Shown piece after piece: positions 45,831-55,480 of a DNA stretch of 64,000 nt. Position 1 is the stretch's first letter; every line of letters starts with the position of its first letter. A model generated the notes under the pieces. It was not told the origin of the DNA and did not search any database. It was given only the letters and a program-made list of their open reading frames with translations. A program made the position numbers and the translations under genes. Source of the stretch: Ophiura sarsii (Eukaryota; Echinodermata; Ophiuroidea; Amphilepidida; Ophiuridae); contig CM069452.1 of NCBI GenBank assembly GCA_035610835.1, forward strand, positions 9,319,109 through 9,383,108. The letters are read 5' to 3'.

Positions 45831-46196
45831 CAGTGGCGTAGCCAGAGGGGGGGGGGGGGGGGGCGAGGGGGGCGATCGCCCCCCACTATTGACGTCGTGT
45901 CGGTTGAGATTGGCACTGTCGGTTCATTTGACCAGAGGAATCATGGAATTATGATGGTCAAAAGTACACATATGAAAAAAATTCGCGCGCAACGCGCGCA
46001 TAACAGTCACCGAAATGCAATATTTGTTGGTACAAATTTGTTTAGAGCCAAAATGTACATCAATTGTGCCAAAAATAGGTGTAAAGTCAAAACAATTCGC
46101 GCGTCTTCACTAAAAACAATCTTGTCGGTTCATTTGCAGTTCTCGCCCCCCCCCCCCCCCCCCCCCCCCAATATGAATAACCTGGCTACGCCACTG
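45831..46196. mobile_element. hAT-like element with G/C tracts inside family A
   Basis: Left end CAGTGGCGTAGCCAGAGGGG, right end CTGGCTACGCCACTG. The 8-bp flanks are TCGAGAAC (45823-45830) and TCGCGAAC (46197-46204), one mismatch, corresponding to the continuous A sequence TCGGGAACTTATGCAG elsewhere. A G run lies near the left end and a C run of about 25 near the right end. It contains the empty site for the nested hAT at 43635. Confidence 0.92.
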
Positions 46197-46552
46197 TCGC
46201 GAACTTATGCAGAACGTATTGAGCACACGTTGAGTACGTCGAGAAATTTTAAACATGCTCAATAATTTTTCGCGGGCTCGTGTTCCAAATTTTCACAGCG
46301 TATCACAGTGTGCTCGTAACGTAAACGACGTATCCCCAACTTACCCCTAACTATATCAGCGTACACCAACGTACACTAACGCATTTTTGATATTTTCGCA
46401 TACGTTGGCATACGTTCAGGCGATACGCCATGGTGTGACAGGGCCTTTAGATCAGATGAGTTGACCACTTGACACAATGCCAAAGCATCATACTTAGAAG
46501 AGAAATGGAATTTTATCCGTGACACTCTATAACACACCCCGACACCATCGGT

Positions 46553-46604
46553 ATAGCTATTTTCAGCCGACGTACGTTGATGTACGTCAGCTGAAAATAG
46601 CTAT
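46553..46604. repeat. hairpin with 23-bp arms
   Basis: ATAGCTATTTTCAGCCGACG (46553 onward) is mirrored, with one mismatch, to 46604 around a short TGAT-type loop. The same words (TACGTCGGCTGAAAATAG) occur at 51070-51090 inside an A copy, so it derives from the CCCTGTCACAC-ended group; a matching terminus follows at 46610-46632. Confidence 0.7.
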
Positions 46605-46632
46605 CTAGCTATGGTGTGACAGGGCCTTTAAT

Positions 46633-47392
46633 AGAAAAACTACAGAGACCAACACGGTGAACAATCAGCAAAAAAATGTCAATGGCCGCATTGATCTTTT
46701 GTTTGTCACCGGGTCCATATCGTTCTATACCGGGTCCTTACCGGCCTGGTACCGGGCTCATGCCAGCTCCTCACCGGGACCTCACCGGCCGGAACGCCTG
46801 GGTACCGGCCGAACCGCCTTGAATTGATGACGTCATCAAGCCGCCTTTTATAAATGAGCGCTCAAGCTCGCCGCTTCACTCGCATTCCGGACTTCTTTGC
46901 ATTTGTCACATGTATCCGTGTGAGCTGGGCGGCCTCTTACGTACACTGTGAAAAATTGTTGCGGACGGTGGCACACGGTGAGGACACACGGTGGGCCGTT
47001 TCCCGTCCGTTGAACAAGTTCAGGGGACTTTGCCGCGCCCGGCAGGAGTTTCGGGCCGGCAGGAGTTTTGCGCCCGGCTTCTGAAAACTCCTGCCGGGTG
47101 AGTAAAAGCGGCGGCGATCGGAGGACCTTTATAAGGACGGCGCACCCGTTTCGAGCCCGTTCGCAGAGCGGTGATGGACGATGGTGGACGTCGACCATCT
47201 CAGCGACGGGCTGCGAAAAGATGGACATTTAGTTGTGGTTGCCCGACTATTGTGTGATATTGGATGGGTTTGTCCATATTTTGAGTAGTGGAAACGGCCC
47301 ACAATGTGTCCTCACCGTGTGCCGCCGTCCGCACCAATTTTTCACACGGTAAGGGGCCGCCCAGCTCACACGGATACATGTGAAGGCCCCAT
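46633..47392. mobile_element. element C, second copy (left end lost)
   Basis: Begins abruptly in C sequence (TAGAAAAACTACAGAGACC) after a CAGGGCCTTT terminus. It continues with CACCGGGTCC-type words and an inner CATGTATCCGTGTGAGCTGG at 46910. It ends with the C right terminus CACACGGATACATGTGAAGG then CCCCA. ORFs here are incidental. Confidence 0.65.
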
Positions 47393-47599
47393 TAAATTGT
47401 AGACATGTTAATATTTTGGGTGGATGACATGCGTTGTGATCAATACGCCATGTGTATTCTTGAGCATTCGCTATGTGAACGTTCCTTCATTATCCGAACA
47501 GCTGAGCTGACGACGAATAAGCAACCTACACCCAACATGCAAACCGTTCACGCAGCAACTGCTACCTAGCGTATTGATCACTACGTTGTCAATGGTTGG

Positions 47600-47788
47600 C
47601 ACCCACTCAAAATGTTGAACATGCTCAAAAAATGTCCTGAACCCCAGCGTACCTTTACGAACCCCTAGCGAACCACTTACGAATACAACGTATGCCAACT
47701 AAGTCCCTGACGAATGACAACTTACACGAACGTACACCCATATTTCCAAAACGTCGGGCACACGTTAGCTCTATTCGCACAGTGTGAC
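47600..47788. mobile_element. diverged relative of family A, right end only
   Basis: Contains GAACATGCTCAAAAAATGTC and repeated ACGTA/AACTTA-type words, ending GTGTGACAGGGCCTTT at about 47788. Too diverged to align throughout with A. Confidence 0.5.
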
Positions 47789-47994
47789 AGGGCCTTTCAC
47801 ATAGTAGAGAATAGAGCTATAGTTTAATCAGTTCCAAATTGTGAGGTTAATATTTATCCTCGGGCCCAAATGGAATACCTACTTGCCCACCGCTCGCTGA
47901 TATCTGCTTATGACGTGCAAACGTACACTTTCACCAATCAATACGCGCGACGACTTGGATTCTTTTTGCGCACGTTACGCACGTACAAATACAA

Positions 47995-48565
47995 GCCTTG
48001 AGTCTTGAGTCTGTTTCTCCAACAACAAAAAAACTACTTGTCCATGGAGGTTCGTGCTGTGCGAGGTAAAGAACTGGTGCACGTCAGATTCGTAGATGCT
48101 TACAAATGGTGCAAGTAAAACATATGTGCTGGAAGTTACAGTTGATGTTGGGTAGCTAGCTGTCGGAAGCATCCCACGGAGAACCGGCAGTGCCAATGAT
48201 TGAAATTGTCGGACTGTTGGTGCTGTGACAACATTTGAGGGGAGTCTGTTCCAGATTGTTATTGTTGTGCGTACAAAGAATGAATACCTGTACGAGTTAG
48301 TTTTGGTGATATTTTCTGGTAACATAAGGTATTGGTAAACCTCCCTTGGCGGAGAGCCGGATTGACACAAGATGGAAACGGAATGATGACAAGTTGATAA
48401 TGTATTTTATAGAACATGGTAGACTGCCCGAGGAGTCTTCTAGTAGCAAGAGAGTCCCATCTCAGATTCTGTAGCATTTCAGTGACGCTGGCTGCGTGGT
48501 CGTAGTTTCCAGTTACGAAACGAATATCGCCGCTTGCCGTTATACTGCCTCTAAAGGCAGTAGCG
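47995..48565 (-). pseudogene. CR1-like LINE, 3' end of ORF2 (minus)
   Basis: The minus frames read DIRFVTGNYDHAASVTEML and RWDSLATRRLLGQS, then after a frameshift near 48330 SYRYSFFVRTTITIWNRLPS and APTVRQFQSLALPV, the C-terminal end of a CR1-like reverse-transcriptase protein. It ends with a tail of repeated CAGACTCAAG-type words near 47995-48015. This is the downstream part of the LINE whose upstream parts lie at 50041-50200 and 50386-50735; family A copies separate them. Confidence 0.82.
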
Positions 48566-48576
48566 CATGCGTATGG

Positions 48577-49212
48577 CCTGACCATAGCGTATGGCCTGAA
48601 CGTGGCCTGAATGTATGCCGATGTATTCAAAAAATAGCTCGAAAATTGTCAGAGTCCAATAACGTCCAAGAACGTCCAACTTCCCAACGAATTGCGTAGG
48701 AAAAGTCGACATCGATGATAGAATGGACGTATCCCTAGCGTATCCATAGCGTATTAAACGTATACATAGCATATGACAAACTTATGACAGCGTATCACAG
48801 CGTATGCGATCGGCGAGCGTATACCAACGTATGCTTAACGTATTCGACGCGTATGTCTGTCGTGTTCGACGTATCCTCAGCGTATCCTCGGCGTACAACG
48901 AACACATGACTTATGCCGCTGCAGAAATTGAAAAATGTCTAACGTACCACGAACCTATCGGGAACTTATGCAGAACATAAGTTCAGCACACGTTGAGTAC
49001 GTCGAGAAATTTTGAACATGCTCAATAATTTTTCGCGGGCTCGACGTGTTCCAAATTTTCACAACGTATCACAGCGTGCTCTTAACGTAAACGACGTATC
49101 CCCAACTTACCCCTAACTTGTATCAGCGTACACCAACGTACGCCAACGTATTTTTCGATATTTCGCATACGTTGTCATACGTTCAGGCGATACGCCATGG
49201 TGTGACAGGGCT
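48577..49212. mobile_element. family A element, copy 3 (plus, internal deletion)
   Basis: From GGCCTGACCATAGCGTATGG to CCATGGTGTGACAGGGCT. Compared with the copy at 51258 it lacks the block between GCCGCTGCAGAAATTGA and TGTCTAACGTACCACGAAC. It inserted into or replaced part of the minus-strand LINE. Confidence 0.8.
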
Positions 49213-49284
49213 ACCGTACAGCTAGCGTATGTACCGTACAGCTAGCGAGCATTCGGCGTTTTGGGAACTTATGGAGGGTTTGAG

Positions 49285-49328
49285 TATATAAATGGGTCCC
49301 TTGAGTATCTCATCCTCACTTCTTCATG
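49285..49328 (+). promoter_or_regulatory. possible TATA box and initiator
   Basis: TATATAAAT at 49285-49293 is followed about 31-33 bp downstream by TCACTTC (49317 onward), a plausible initiator, and then an ATG at 49326. It lies between A copies in sequence not found in the others. It may be the promoter of an autonomous relative, or coincidence. No coding exon is identified. Confidence 0.2.
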
Positions 49329-49369
49329 GTCTGTCGTGCTGAACACATCAACCCATCATCATACACTAC

Positions 49370-49534
49370 GCTACGTTAAGTATACGTTAAGCATACGTTA
49401 GTCATACGCTCGCATACGCTCGCATACGCTGTGATACGCTGTCATAAGTATGTTATAAGTTAGTGATACGCTATCAATACGCTATGTATACGTTCAATAC
49501 GCTATGGATACGCTATGGATACGTGACAGGGCCT
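49370..49534. mobile_element. family A fragment (minus orientation)
   Basis: Carries the first third of A in reverse: TACGTTAAGCATACG, CATACGCTGTGATACGCTGT, AATACGCTATGGATACG, ending GTGACAGGGCCTTA. The outer terminus is shortened. Confidence 0.65.
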
Positions 49535-49535
49535 T

Positions 49536-50034
49536 ACACGATCGCCCGGCATAAGGTGAATACGTGAGAATACGTCGAAACTCGTTGGAAATACGTCAGG
49601 CATACGTTAGACATACGGCACATATACGTTATCAACTCGTTATCACTACGTTGGCTGTACGTTTTCCCGTCAGCCTACGTTCATCAACGTATACCAACTT
49701 ACGAGTAACGTACGAGTAACGTACCACTAACGTATGTCAGCGTATGTCAACGTATATTTAACGTACCACAAACTTACCGGGAACTTATGCAGAACGTATT
49801 ACGCACACGTTGAGTACGTCGATAAATTTTGAGCATGCTCAATATTATTTCGCGGGCTCGACGTGTTCCAAATTGTCACAGCGTATCACAGCGTGCTCTT
49901 AACGTAGACGACGTATACCCAACGTACCCCTAACTTATATCAGCGTACACCAACGTACACCAACGTATTTTTCGATATTTCGCATACGTTGGCATACGTT
50001 GAGGCGATACGTTATGGTGTGACAGGGCCTTAAC
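49536..50034. mobile_element. family A-related element (plus)
   Basis: The left part is diverged (GTGAATACGTGAGAATACGT), and the right part from about 49690 follows A closely (CGAGTAACGTACCACTAACG to TTATGGTGTGACAGGGCCTT). Its right end abuts the LINE sequence that resumes at 50041. Confidence 0.7.
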
Positions 50035-50040
50035 ATATAT

Positions 50041-50200
50041 ATTTATTATTTGGTTGACGTAAGGGTTCCATGCTGCAGACGAATGCTCGAGCTTAGGAAG
50101 CGCGAGAGCTTGGTATGCACGGATCTTGACTGCAGGTCAGAACATGATGATAGGTTTCTCCTTAGTACACCAAGTGTTCGCCGAGCGTCTGCTGAGATGA
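50041..50200 (-). pseudogene. CR1-like LINE, middle ORF2 fragment (minus)
   Basis: Minus frames read ADARRTLGVLRRNLSSC and, after a frameshift, KIRAYQALALPKLEHSSAAW then NPYVNQI, the region just after the reverse-transcriptase core. It continues at 48565 after the intervening A copies. The catalytic core expected between this piece and 50386-50735 is absent. Confidence 0.8.
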
Positions 50201-50211
50201 TTGCAAAAAAA

Positions 50212-50265
50212 TTCGCACGGTCACAACATTTCGCACGGTCACAACATTTCGCACGGTCACAAAAA
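50212..50265. repeat. 18-bp tandem repeat, three units
   Basis: TTCGCACGGTCACAACAT repeats at 50212, 50230 and 50248 between the LINE fragment and the G/C-tract remnant. Confidence 0.9.
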
Positions 50266-50385
50266 ATCGCCCTTCCCCCCCCCATTTTTCCTGGTGGGTA
50301 GGTTTGAATTTCCTGCTGAGCACCTTCGGGGGGGGGGGGGGGGGGGGGCACTGTGCCCCCCTGCCCCCCGGCTGTTACGCCACTG
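50266..50385. mobile_element. hAT-like G/C-tract remnant, right end
   Basis: Ends GCTGTTACGCCACTG at 50385 and contains a G run of about 19 and C runs. It abuts LINE coding sequence directly, so it inserted into the LINE. The left terminus and matching 8-bp duplication were not found. Confidence 0.55.
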
Positions 50386-50735
50386 GTTGCTCCAGCTGTT
50401 GGATGACTCCTTCTAATCCTATGGCTAGATTTGGGATGTCCTGGAAGGGCGAGTTTCCCTTGGCTGATGTATTTTGGAGGTCTTCGATGGTAAATACCGA
50501 TCAGAACTGATTATTTAGGGCTTTAGCTATAACCCTGTCAGATGATATGCCTAGTGACTCTCTCCTCGACAGGGATTTGATGTATGTCCAGAACTCTCTG
50601 GTTTGGTGCTATAGTTTACCCAATCTAGCTGGTAGGTTAAAGTCACCACATAGTAACATTATTCCTCTTCAGTCCTCTACTGAAGTAACATTATTCCTCT
50701 TCAGTCGTGCAACAGAGACGAACCTTCTTCTTTGT
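50386..50735 (-). pseudogene. CR1-like LINE, endonuclease-to-RT linker (minus)
   Basis: Minus reading gives LLCGDFNLPARLG, containing the GDFN motif of LINE apurinic endonucleases. It is followed by WTYIKSLSRRESLGISSDR, then KALNNQF, a stop, SVFTIEDLQNTSA and IPNLAIGLEGVIQQLEQ, the linker before the reverse transcriptase. The order and spacing fit CR1-type ORF2 with a few lesions. A short duplication (GTAACATTATTCCTCTTCAG, twice near 50655-50705) lies in the endonuclease part. Confidence 0.82.
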
Positions 50736-50746
50736 TTGGCCTAAAG

Positions 50747-51257
50747 GCCCTGTCACACCATGGTGTATGGCCTGAACGTGTGCGAAAATATCGAAAATAC
50801 GTTGGTGTACGGTGGTGTACGCTGATATAAGTTAGGAGTAAGTTGGAGATACGTCGTTTACGTTAAGAGCACGCTGTGATACGCTGTGAAAAATTGGAAC
50901 ACGTCGAGCCCGCGAAAAATTATTGAGCATGTTCAAAATTTCTCGGGGTACTCAACGTGTGCTTAATACGTTCTGCATAAGTTCCCGGTACGTTCGTGGT
51001 ACGTTAGACATACGTTGACATACGCTGACATACGTTAGAGGTACGTTACTCGTAAGTTGGTATACGTTGATGTACGTCGGCTGAAAATAGTTAGTTATCT
51101 AGCATTGATAAAAAGTTATCTAGCATTGATAAAAACCAAAATATTGCAATTCGTTGGGAAGTTGGACGTTCTTGGACTCTGACAATTTTCGAGCTATTTT
51201 TTTGTATACGTCGGCATACGTTCAGGCCATACGCCATGCATGGTGTGACAGGGCCTT
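50747..51257. mobile_element. family A element, copy (minus, internally deleted)
   Basis: Reverse orientation: starts AAAGGCCCTGTCACACCATG and ends ATGGTGTGACAGGGCCTT, both termini present. The middle is replaced by a short segment with GTCGGCTGAAAATAG and a duplicated TTATCTAGCATTGATAAAAA word. Confidence 0.85.
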
Positions 51258-52096
51258 CACACCATAGCGTATGGCCTGAACGTTGCCTGAACGTATGCCG
51301 ACGTATTCAAAAAAAAGCTCGAAAATTGTCAGAGTCCAAGAACGTCCAAGAACGTCCAACTTCCCAACGAATTGCGTAGGAAAAGTCGACATCGGTGATG
51401 GAATGGACGTATCCATAGCGTATCCATAGCGTATTAAACGTGTACATAGCGCATGACTAACGTATTGATAGCGTATTACTAACTTATAACAAACTTATCA
51501 CAGCGTATCACAGCGTATGCGATCGGCGAGCGTATGACCAACGTATGCTTAACGTATTCGTAGCGTATGTCTGCCGTGTTCGACGTATCCTCGGCGTACA
51601 ACGAACACGTGACTTATGCCGCTGCAGAAATTGAGTTTCGTACACGGCGGGACAAGTGTTGCCAGTTCAAGTAAACGCAGCCTAGATGATGACTATTAAA
51701 ATATCTAGACGGGTAAATCTATAGGTCCAACCTATAACTTACGACGAGTAACGTACCTCTAACGTATGTCAGCGTATGTCAACGTATGTCTAACGTATGT
51801 CAGCGTTTGTAAACGTATGTCTAACGTACCACGAACCCATCGGGAACTTATGCAGAACGTAAGTTAAGCACACGTTGAGTACGTCGAGAAATTTTGAACA
51901 TGCTCAATAATTTTTCGCGGGCTCGACGTGTTCCAAATTTTCACAACGTATCACAGCGTGCTCTTAACGTAAACGACATATCCCCAACTTACCCCTAACT
52001 TGTATCAGCGTACACCAACGTACAGCAACGTATTTTTCGATATTTCGCATACGTTGTCATACGTTCAGGCGATACGCCATGGTGTGACAGTGCCTT
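51258..52096. mobile_element. family A element, most complete copy (plus)
   Basis: From CACACCATAGCGTATGGCCT to GATACGCCATGGTGTGACAG, TGCCTT: 839 bp without obvious insertion, missing only the outermost left bases. It supplies the uninterrupted reference for reading the nested copy at 40187-46448. No open frame of note. Confidence 0.88.
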
Positions 52097-52176
52097 AAAG
52101 GCCCTGTCACACCATAGCGTATCGCCTGAACGTATGCCGACGTATAAAAAAAATAGCTCGAAAATTGTCAGAGTCA
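52095..52176. mobile_element. family A element, left-end fragment (plus)
   Basis: TTAAAGGCCCTGTCACACCA and the next 60 bp match the A left end, then stop at GTCAGAGTC. It shares TTAA with the end of the preceding copy, suggesting TTAA is the target site or part of the terminus. Confidence 0.8.
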
Positions 52177-53893
52177 AATAATAAATTGAATACATATGAC
52201 ATACATGTATATTTAAAACTTAAATTGAATGTTAAATTTATTTATTCGTTTATAAACCTATTTATTTCTATATTTATTTATTTATTTATAATATTACTTA
52301 TTTGCATAATTATTCATTTATTTATTTGATCATTTATTTATCTTTTTGCTTTGTTTATTTGTTTCAGTATTTTGTTTATTATTTTTATTTATGCTGCCAA
52401 AACCGTGTTTATCACTAACCTATGGCTGTAATTTATATTGCTTTCCAGTAATGCCATGCAAGAATCTTGCACAATTATCATCTATGCGATTGCTTCTTCT
52501 GCCACATAACTTTAGCAACTAAAAGCCGTATTTACAAATGTTGCTATTTTTGCTCTTTCTATTTGCCTTATATCGCAATTTCCTTTTGACCGCCACCTTT
52601 CCATTGTAATGGAATTTTTATCTTGATTGGCTTCGAAAAAGACATGATCAACTAAGTTGGTATTTGAATGTAGATTTATGCTGCTAGTAATATGGATAAC
52701 AAGTCGATCAGGATTATGTCTTTGGATACTTACCTCAAAATACAAAAGCCGACCTTTTATGATGAAAATTATTCTTGAAAACAAAAATGAATATTCCCTA
52801 ATTAATTCTTAAATACCGAGATTTGCATTTTTCAAAATCTTTTTTTTTAGATATTGGCAACAAATATAATTTTTTGTTAGCGCAAAATGACCGATTGTCT
52901 CTAACTTCCATGGTTATCGATTTTAATGGGCGTATATTTTATGAGAGGAGGCCTACACACCAAGAATAATGTCCTTTTATGTTACCATCTTCGCTGGTCA
53001 TATCGTACTTAAGCTAAAAGAATGTTTCAATCGGCTAAAAATCTACCTCTAGTTTTATTATAAAAGAAAAGCCTAAATGCATTGGCAACACATTTTACTG
53101 AATAAATAAAACTGATACGTAGTCAAAGTGCCGCAATAAGTTTGATTGGGCAAACAGTGGATAAAATCACATTGCCCGCGCGCAATGTCGCAATGTTTGC
53201 CCCACAGAAGCTTGTTAAAAGTGAAAAACACACTCTTAGATTGCCATGTTAACATTCCTTTAAATCTCCACACGAATATTTCTCTGGCATTATGTACACA
53301 TCCTTCGGCGCGGAGCCTTTGAAAATGACGGCAAAAATGCGCTTCATGGACATGATGGATAGTTGTTTAAGGGGATTGCTGTTTGGTAATGCAGCTGTAA
53401 AACCCGCCCAGGAGGGGCATAACAGAATATATTCAAGGGTACGCAAGACATCATTCTCAATATCTATGTTCGCCTGAAGTTGTTATACTAGACCACAATT
53501 AGGCTTGGTCAAAAAATAACTTAAAATTGGTGTTAAATTTCAAATTTCAGACCAAATTAAGCAAATGTCAGACTATTTGGCGTTAAAAGCCATTTTCGCG
53601 AGCTTCGCGCGCATATAAATAGGCCTAACCCTCAATTTGTTTTTGTCTAGTTGCACCACCAATATTTTTCTTTTGGCCCCACAATTTTGATGCTGGTGTG
53701 TCGCCACTGCAGCCATATTTAGTGGATTTGACAGATTTCTCAATAAGACCTAACTACTTTTCATTAAAAAGATCCGTTTTTATGTGACTCCATCTATCAT
53801 ATTCCTATTTTACACGGATTTGGTTGTTGTTATAGTTTTTAAAGTTGTATGCACACTGATATACATGACGCGACCTCATGTAGGAATACAAAT
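52177..53893. other. no gene recognised; ATTT-rich stretch
   Basis: AT-rich. 52230-52390 is a degenerate (ATTT)n-like tract. A possible hAT-family right end (GTCGCCACTGC near 53700) follows words shared with the element at 43635 (GCGCGCAT, GATGCTGGTG). Frames of 60-90 codons have no recognisable motifs. Confidence 0.4.
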
Positions 53894-54085
53894 CGTCAGC
53901 CTGCTTCGATAATGGCCTACCTCACTTTTCAGCGAAATTGAGTTCTTTGCATAAGTCATGACTTCATTACATTATGTACATGCTGTAATAATACCTAAGT
54001 CATTGACAAATCATAAGTGTTGATAAATGCACAATTGCAATTCTGCCTAAGTCAGCATTGTGAGTTAGGCAGATTGTAATAATTA
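53894..54085. mobile_element. relative of the CGTCAGCCTGCTTC MITE, eroded
   Basis: The left end CGTCAGCCTGCTTCGATAAT is clear, and TGAGTTAGGCAGATTGTAAT near 54061 corresponds to the inner part of the right arm, but the final right terminus is missing. Confidence 0.5.
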
Positions 54086-54240
54086 TGTAAAATGTTTAAA
54101 ATGGGTCATATTTACTCGTATTAGGCCTATAACAAGCCTCATTTCACTTAAATGTATATCCCCCACCTAATTCTATCCAACAGGTACTGCTCCTGTTGGA
54201 ATTCACCTGTACTATTCATGGTGCTATTCAACATAATTAT

Positions 54241-54345
54241 CGTCAGCCTGCTTCAATAACTGCCTAACTCACTTTCCCTATTTTTTTGTTGTTTTCTCAA
54301 AACTAGAAAAGATGAGTTAGGCAATTATATTGAAGCAGGCTGACG
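54241..54345. mobile_element. hairpin MITE with CGTCAGCCTGCTTC ends
   Basis: CGTCAGCCTGCTTCAATAAC and the next bases CTAACTCA are mirrored by TGAGTTAGG...GAAGCAGGCTGACG ending at 54345. Total 105 bp with about 32-bp arms. Confidence 0.85.
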
Positions 54346-54430
54346 AAATGTTCACACATGTTTAACTGGGAAGTTCTAAAACTGAAAAAGTATAAACTAA
54401 GTTTATGAAACCAACAAAACAAAGGTTCTT

Positions 54431-54839
54431 AGGCCAAAAAAAAAGAAGGTTTGTCTCAAAGCTTGCGAAGGCTTCAAAATTGGGCGACGCGCGCGGTTTT
54501 TTGTCTTCCTTTTTCTTTTTTTTTACAATTTTTTTATTTGTGTACTCTTACTATTTGCAACCGTTGACACTTTCTGATATCGTTTTTTTCTATTTGAAAT
54601 GAATATTGTGATGTAGTTGTGTAAAAAACAATTTTGCAGCGTTTTTTGAAGAACTGAGTCATGTAAAAGTTTGAGAAAAGAAAAATCTGCCGATATTTTT
54701 GATAAAAACTTGAAATAAAAATTCGTAGGGAAAATAAAAATTGATTTTACAATTTCCTGCATTTCAGACGCGGTATTTTGGCATTTCAAAACCAATGCGC
54801 GCGCAAGCTTTGAGACAAACCTATTTTTTTGTTTGGCCT
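54431..54839. mobile_element. inverted-repeat MITE with AGGCC ends
   Basis: AGGCCAAAAAAAAAGAAGGT, then TTGTCTCAAAGCTTGCG, is mirrored at 54797-54839 (GCAAGCTTTGAGACAAACCT then GGCCT). The 400-bp AT-rich interior has an open frame on each strand without recognisable motifs. Confidence 0.8.
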
Positions 54840-54899
54840 TAGCCTAAAATTTGCAATACAGGGGTAGGGATAATGGTATATCTTGTGGTATCAAAATCT

Positions 54900-55480
54900 C
54901 AATGGGCTATTCCATTTGAAATCCATACACCCCTGGCCCTATGATCAGGAAGACATTGCCTTAAAGGTATATTATGTGATCTTTCTAGGGAACGCCCTCA
55001 ACATCGAAAAAAAAATAGAAAGCAGATTTTCTTGCAGATTTACATTTCTGATCATAAATCATGCATACATTCCAAGTTACAGGGCGATACGATTCTTAAT
55101 TACTTCAAAATCATGGTTATAGAGTGAAAATAAACTGTCGGAATTCCGACAGTTTATATTTTTCACTCTAAATTCACTCTAAAACCATGATTTTGAGGTA
55201 ATTAGGAATCGTATCGCTCTGTAACTTGGAATGTATGTATGATTTATGATTGGAAATGTAAATCTGCAAGAAAATCTACTTTCTAAAAAAAATAATGAAT
55301 AGAGGGCGCTCTCTGGAAAAGATCACATAATATGCCTTTAATCTTTCCCACAGGGAGTGTGTACATTTCAAAATAGGATGGGTTACCTGCCTGGCCGTGA
55401 CCGATGGCATGGCTGTGGAAGATTAAGTGCATGTGCTCCATTAGGGGTGTAATGACTTCAACTGGAATAGCCCAGTATTG
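54900..55480. mobile_element. GGGCTATTCC element, interrupted by TTAA foldback
   Basis: The left end CAATGGGCTATTCCATTTGA is mirrored by the right end ACTGGAATAGCCCAGTATTG, and ACACCCCT/AGGGGTGT follow inward. The TTAA foldback sits at CATTGCC-TTAA inside it. A partial relative at 31503 lacks that insertion. Confidence 0.7.
54961..55341. mobile_element. TTAA-flanked foldback MITE, copy 2 (full)
   Basis: Arms of about 170 bp from TTAAAGGTATATTATGTGAT to ATAATATGCCTTTAA, with the centre near TGTCGGAATTCCGACA. It is very close in sequence to the copy at 10042. TTAA is present at both ends. Confidence 0.88.

Larger units (their letters stand above)
40187..46448. mobile_element. family A element, copy 2, expanded by nested insertions
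   Basis: Begins CACACCATAGCGTATGGCC and ends TGTGACAGGGCCTTT. Its own sequence matches the uninterrupted copy at 51258-52096 piece by piece: 40187-40593, 42314-42406 (again as 42837-42929), 45805-45830 and 46197-46448. Between these lie element B, element C with its contents, and a hAT-like element. The intact copy shows the joined sequence at each junction (GGTCCAACCTATAACTT, GTCTAACGTACC, CATCGGGAACTTATG), so the nesting order can be read directly. Confidence 0.85.

Noticed and set aside
45591..46265. 224-codon plus frame
   Set aside because: Crosses the end of element C, a junction and a hAT-like insertion with its homopolymer tracts; it cannot be one gene.
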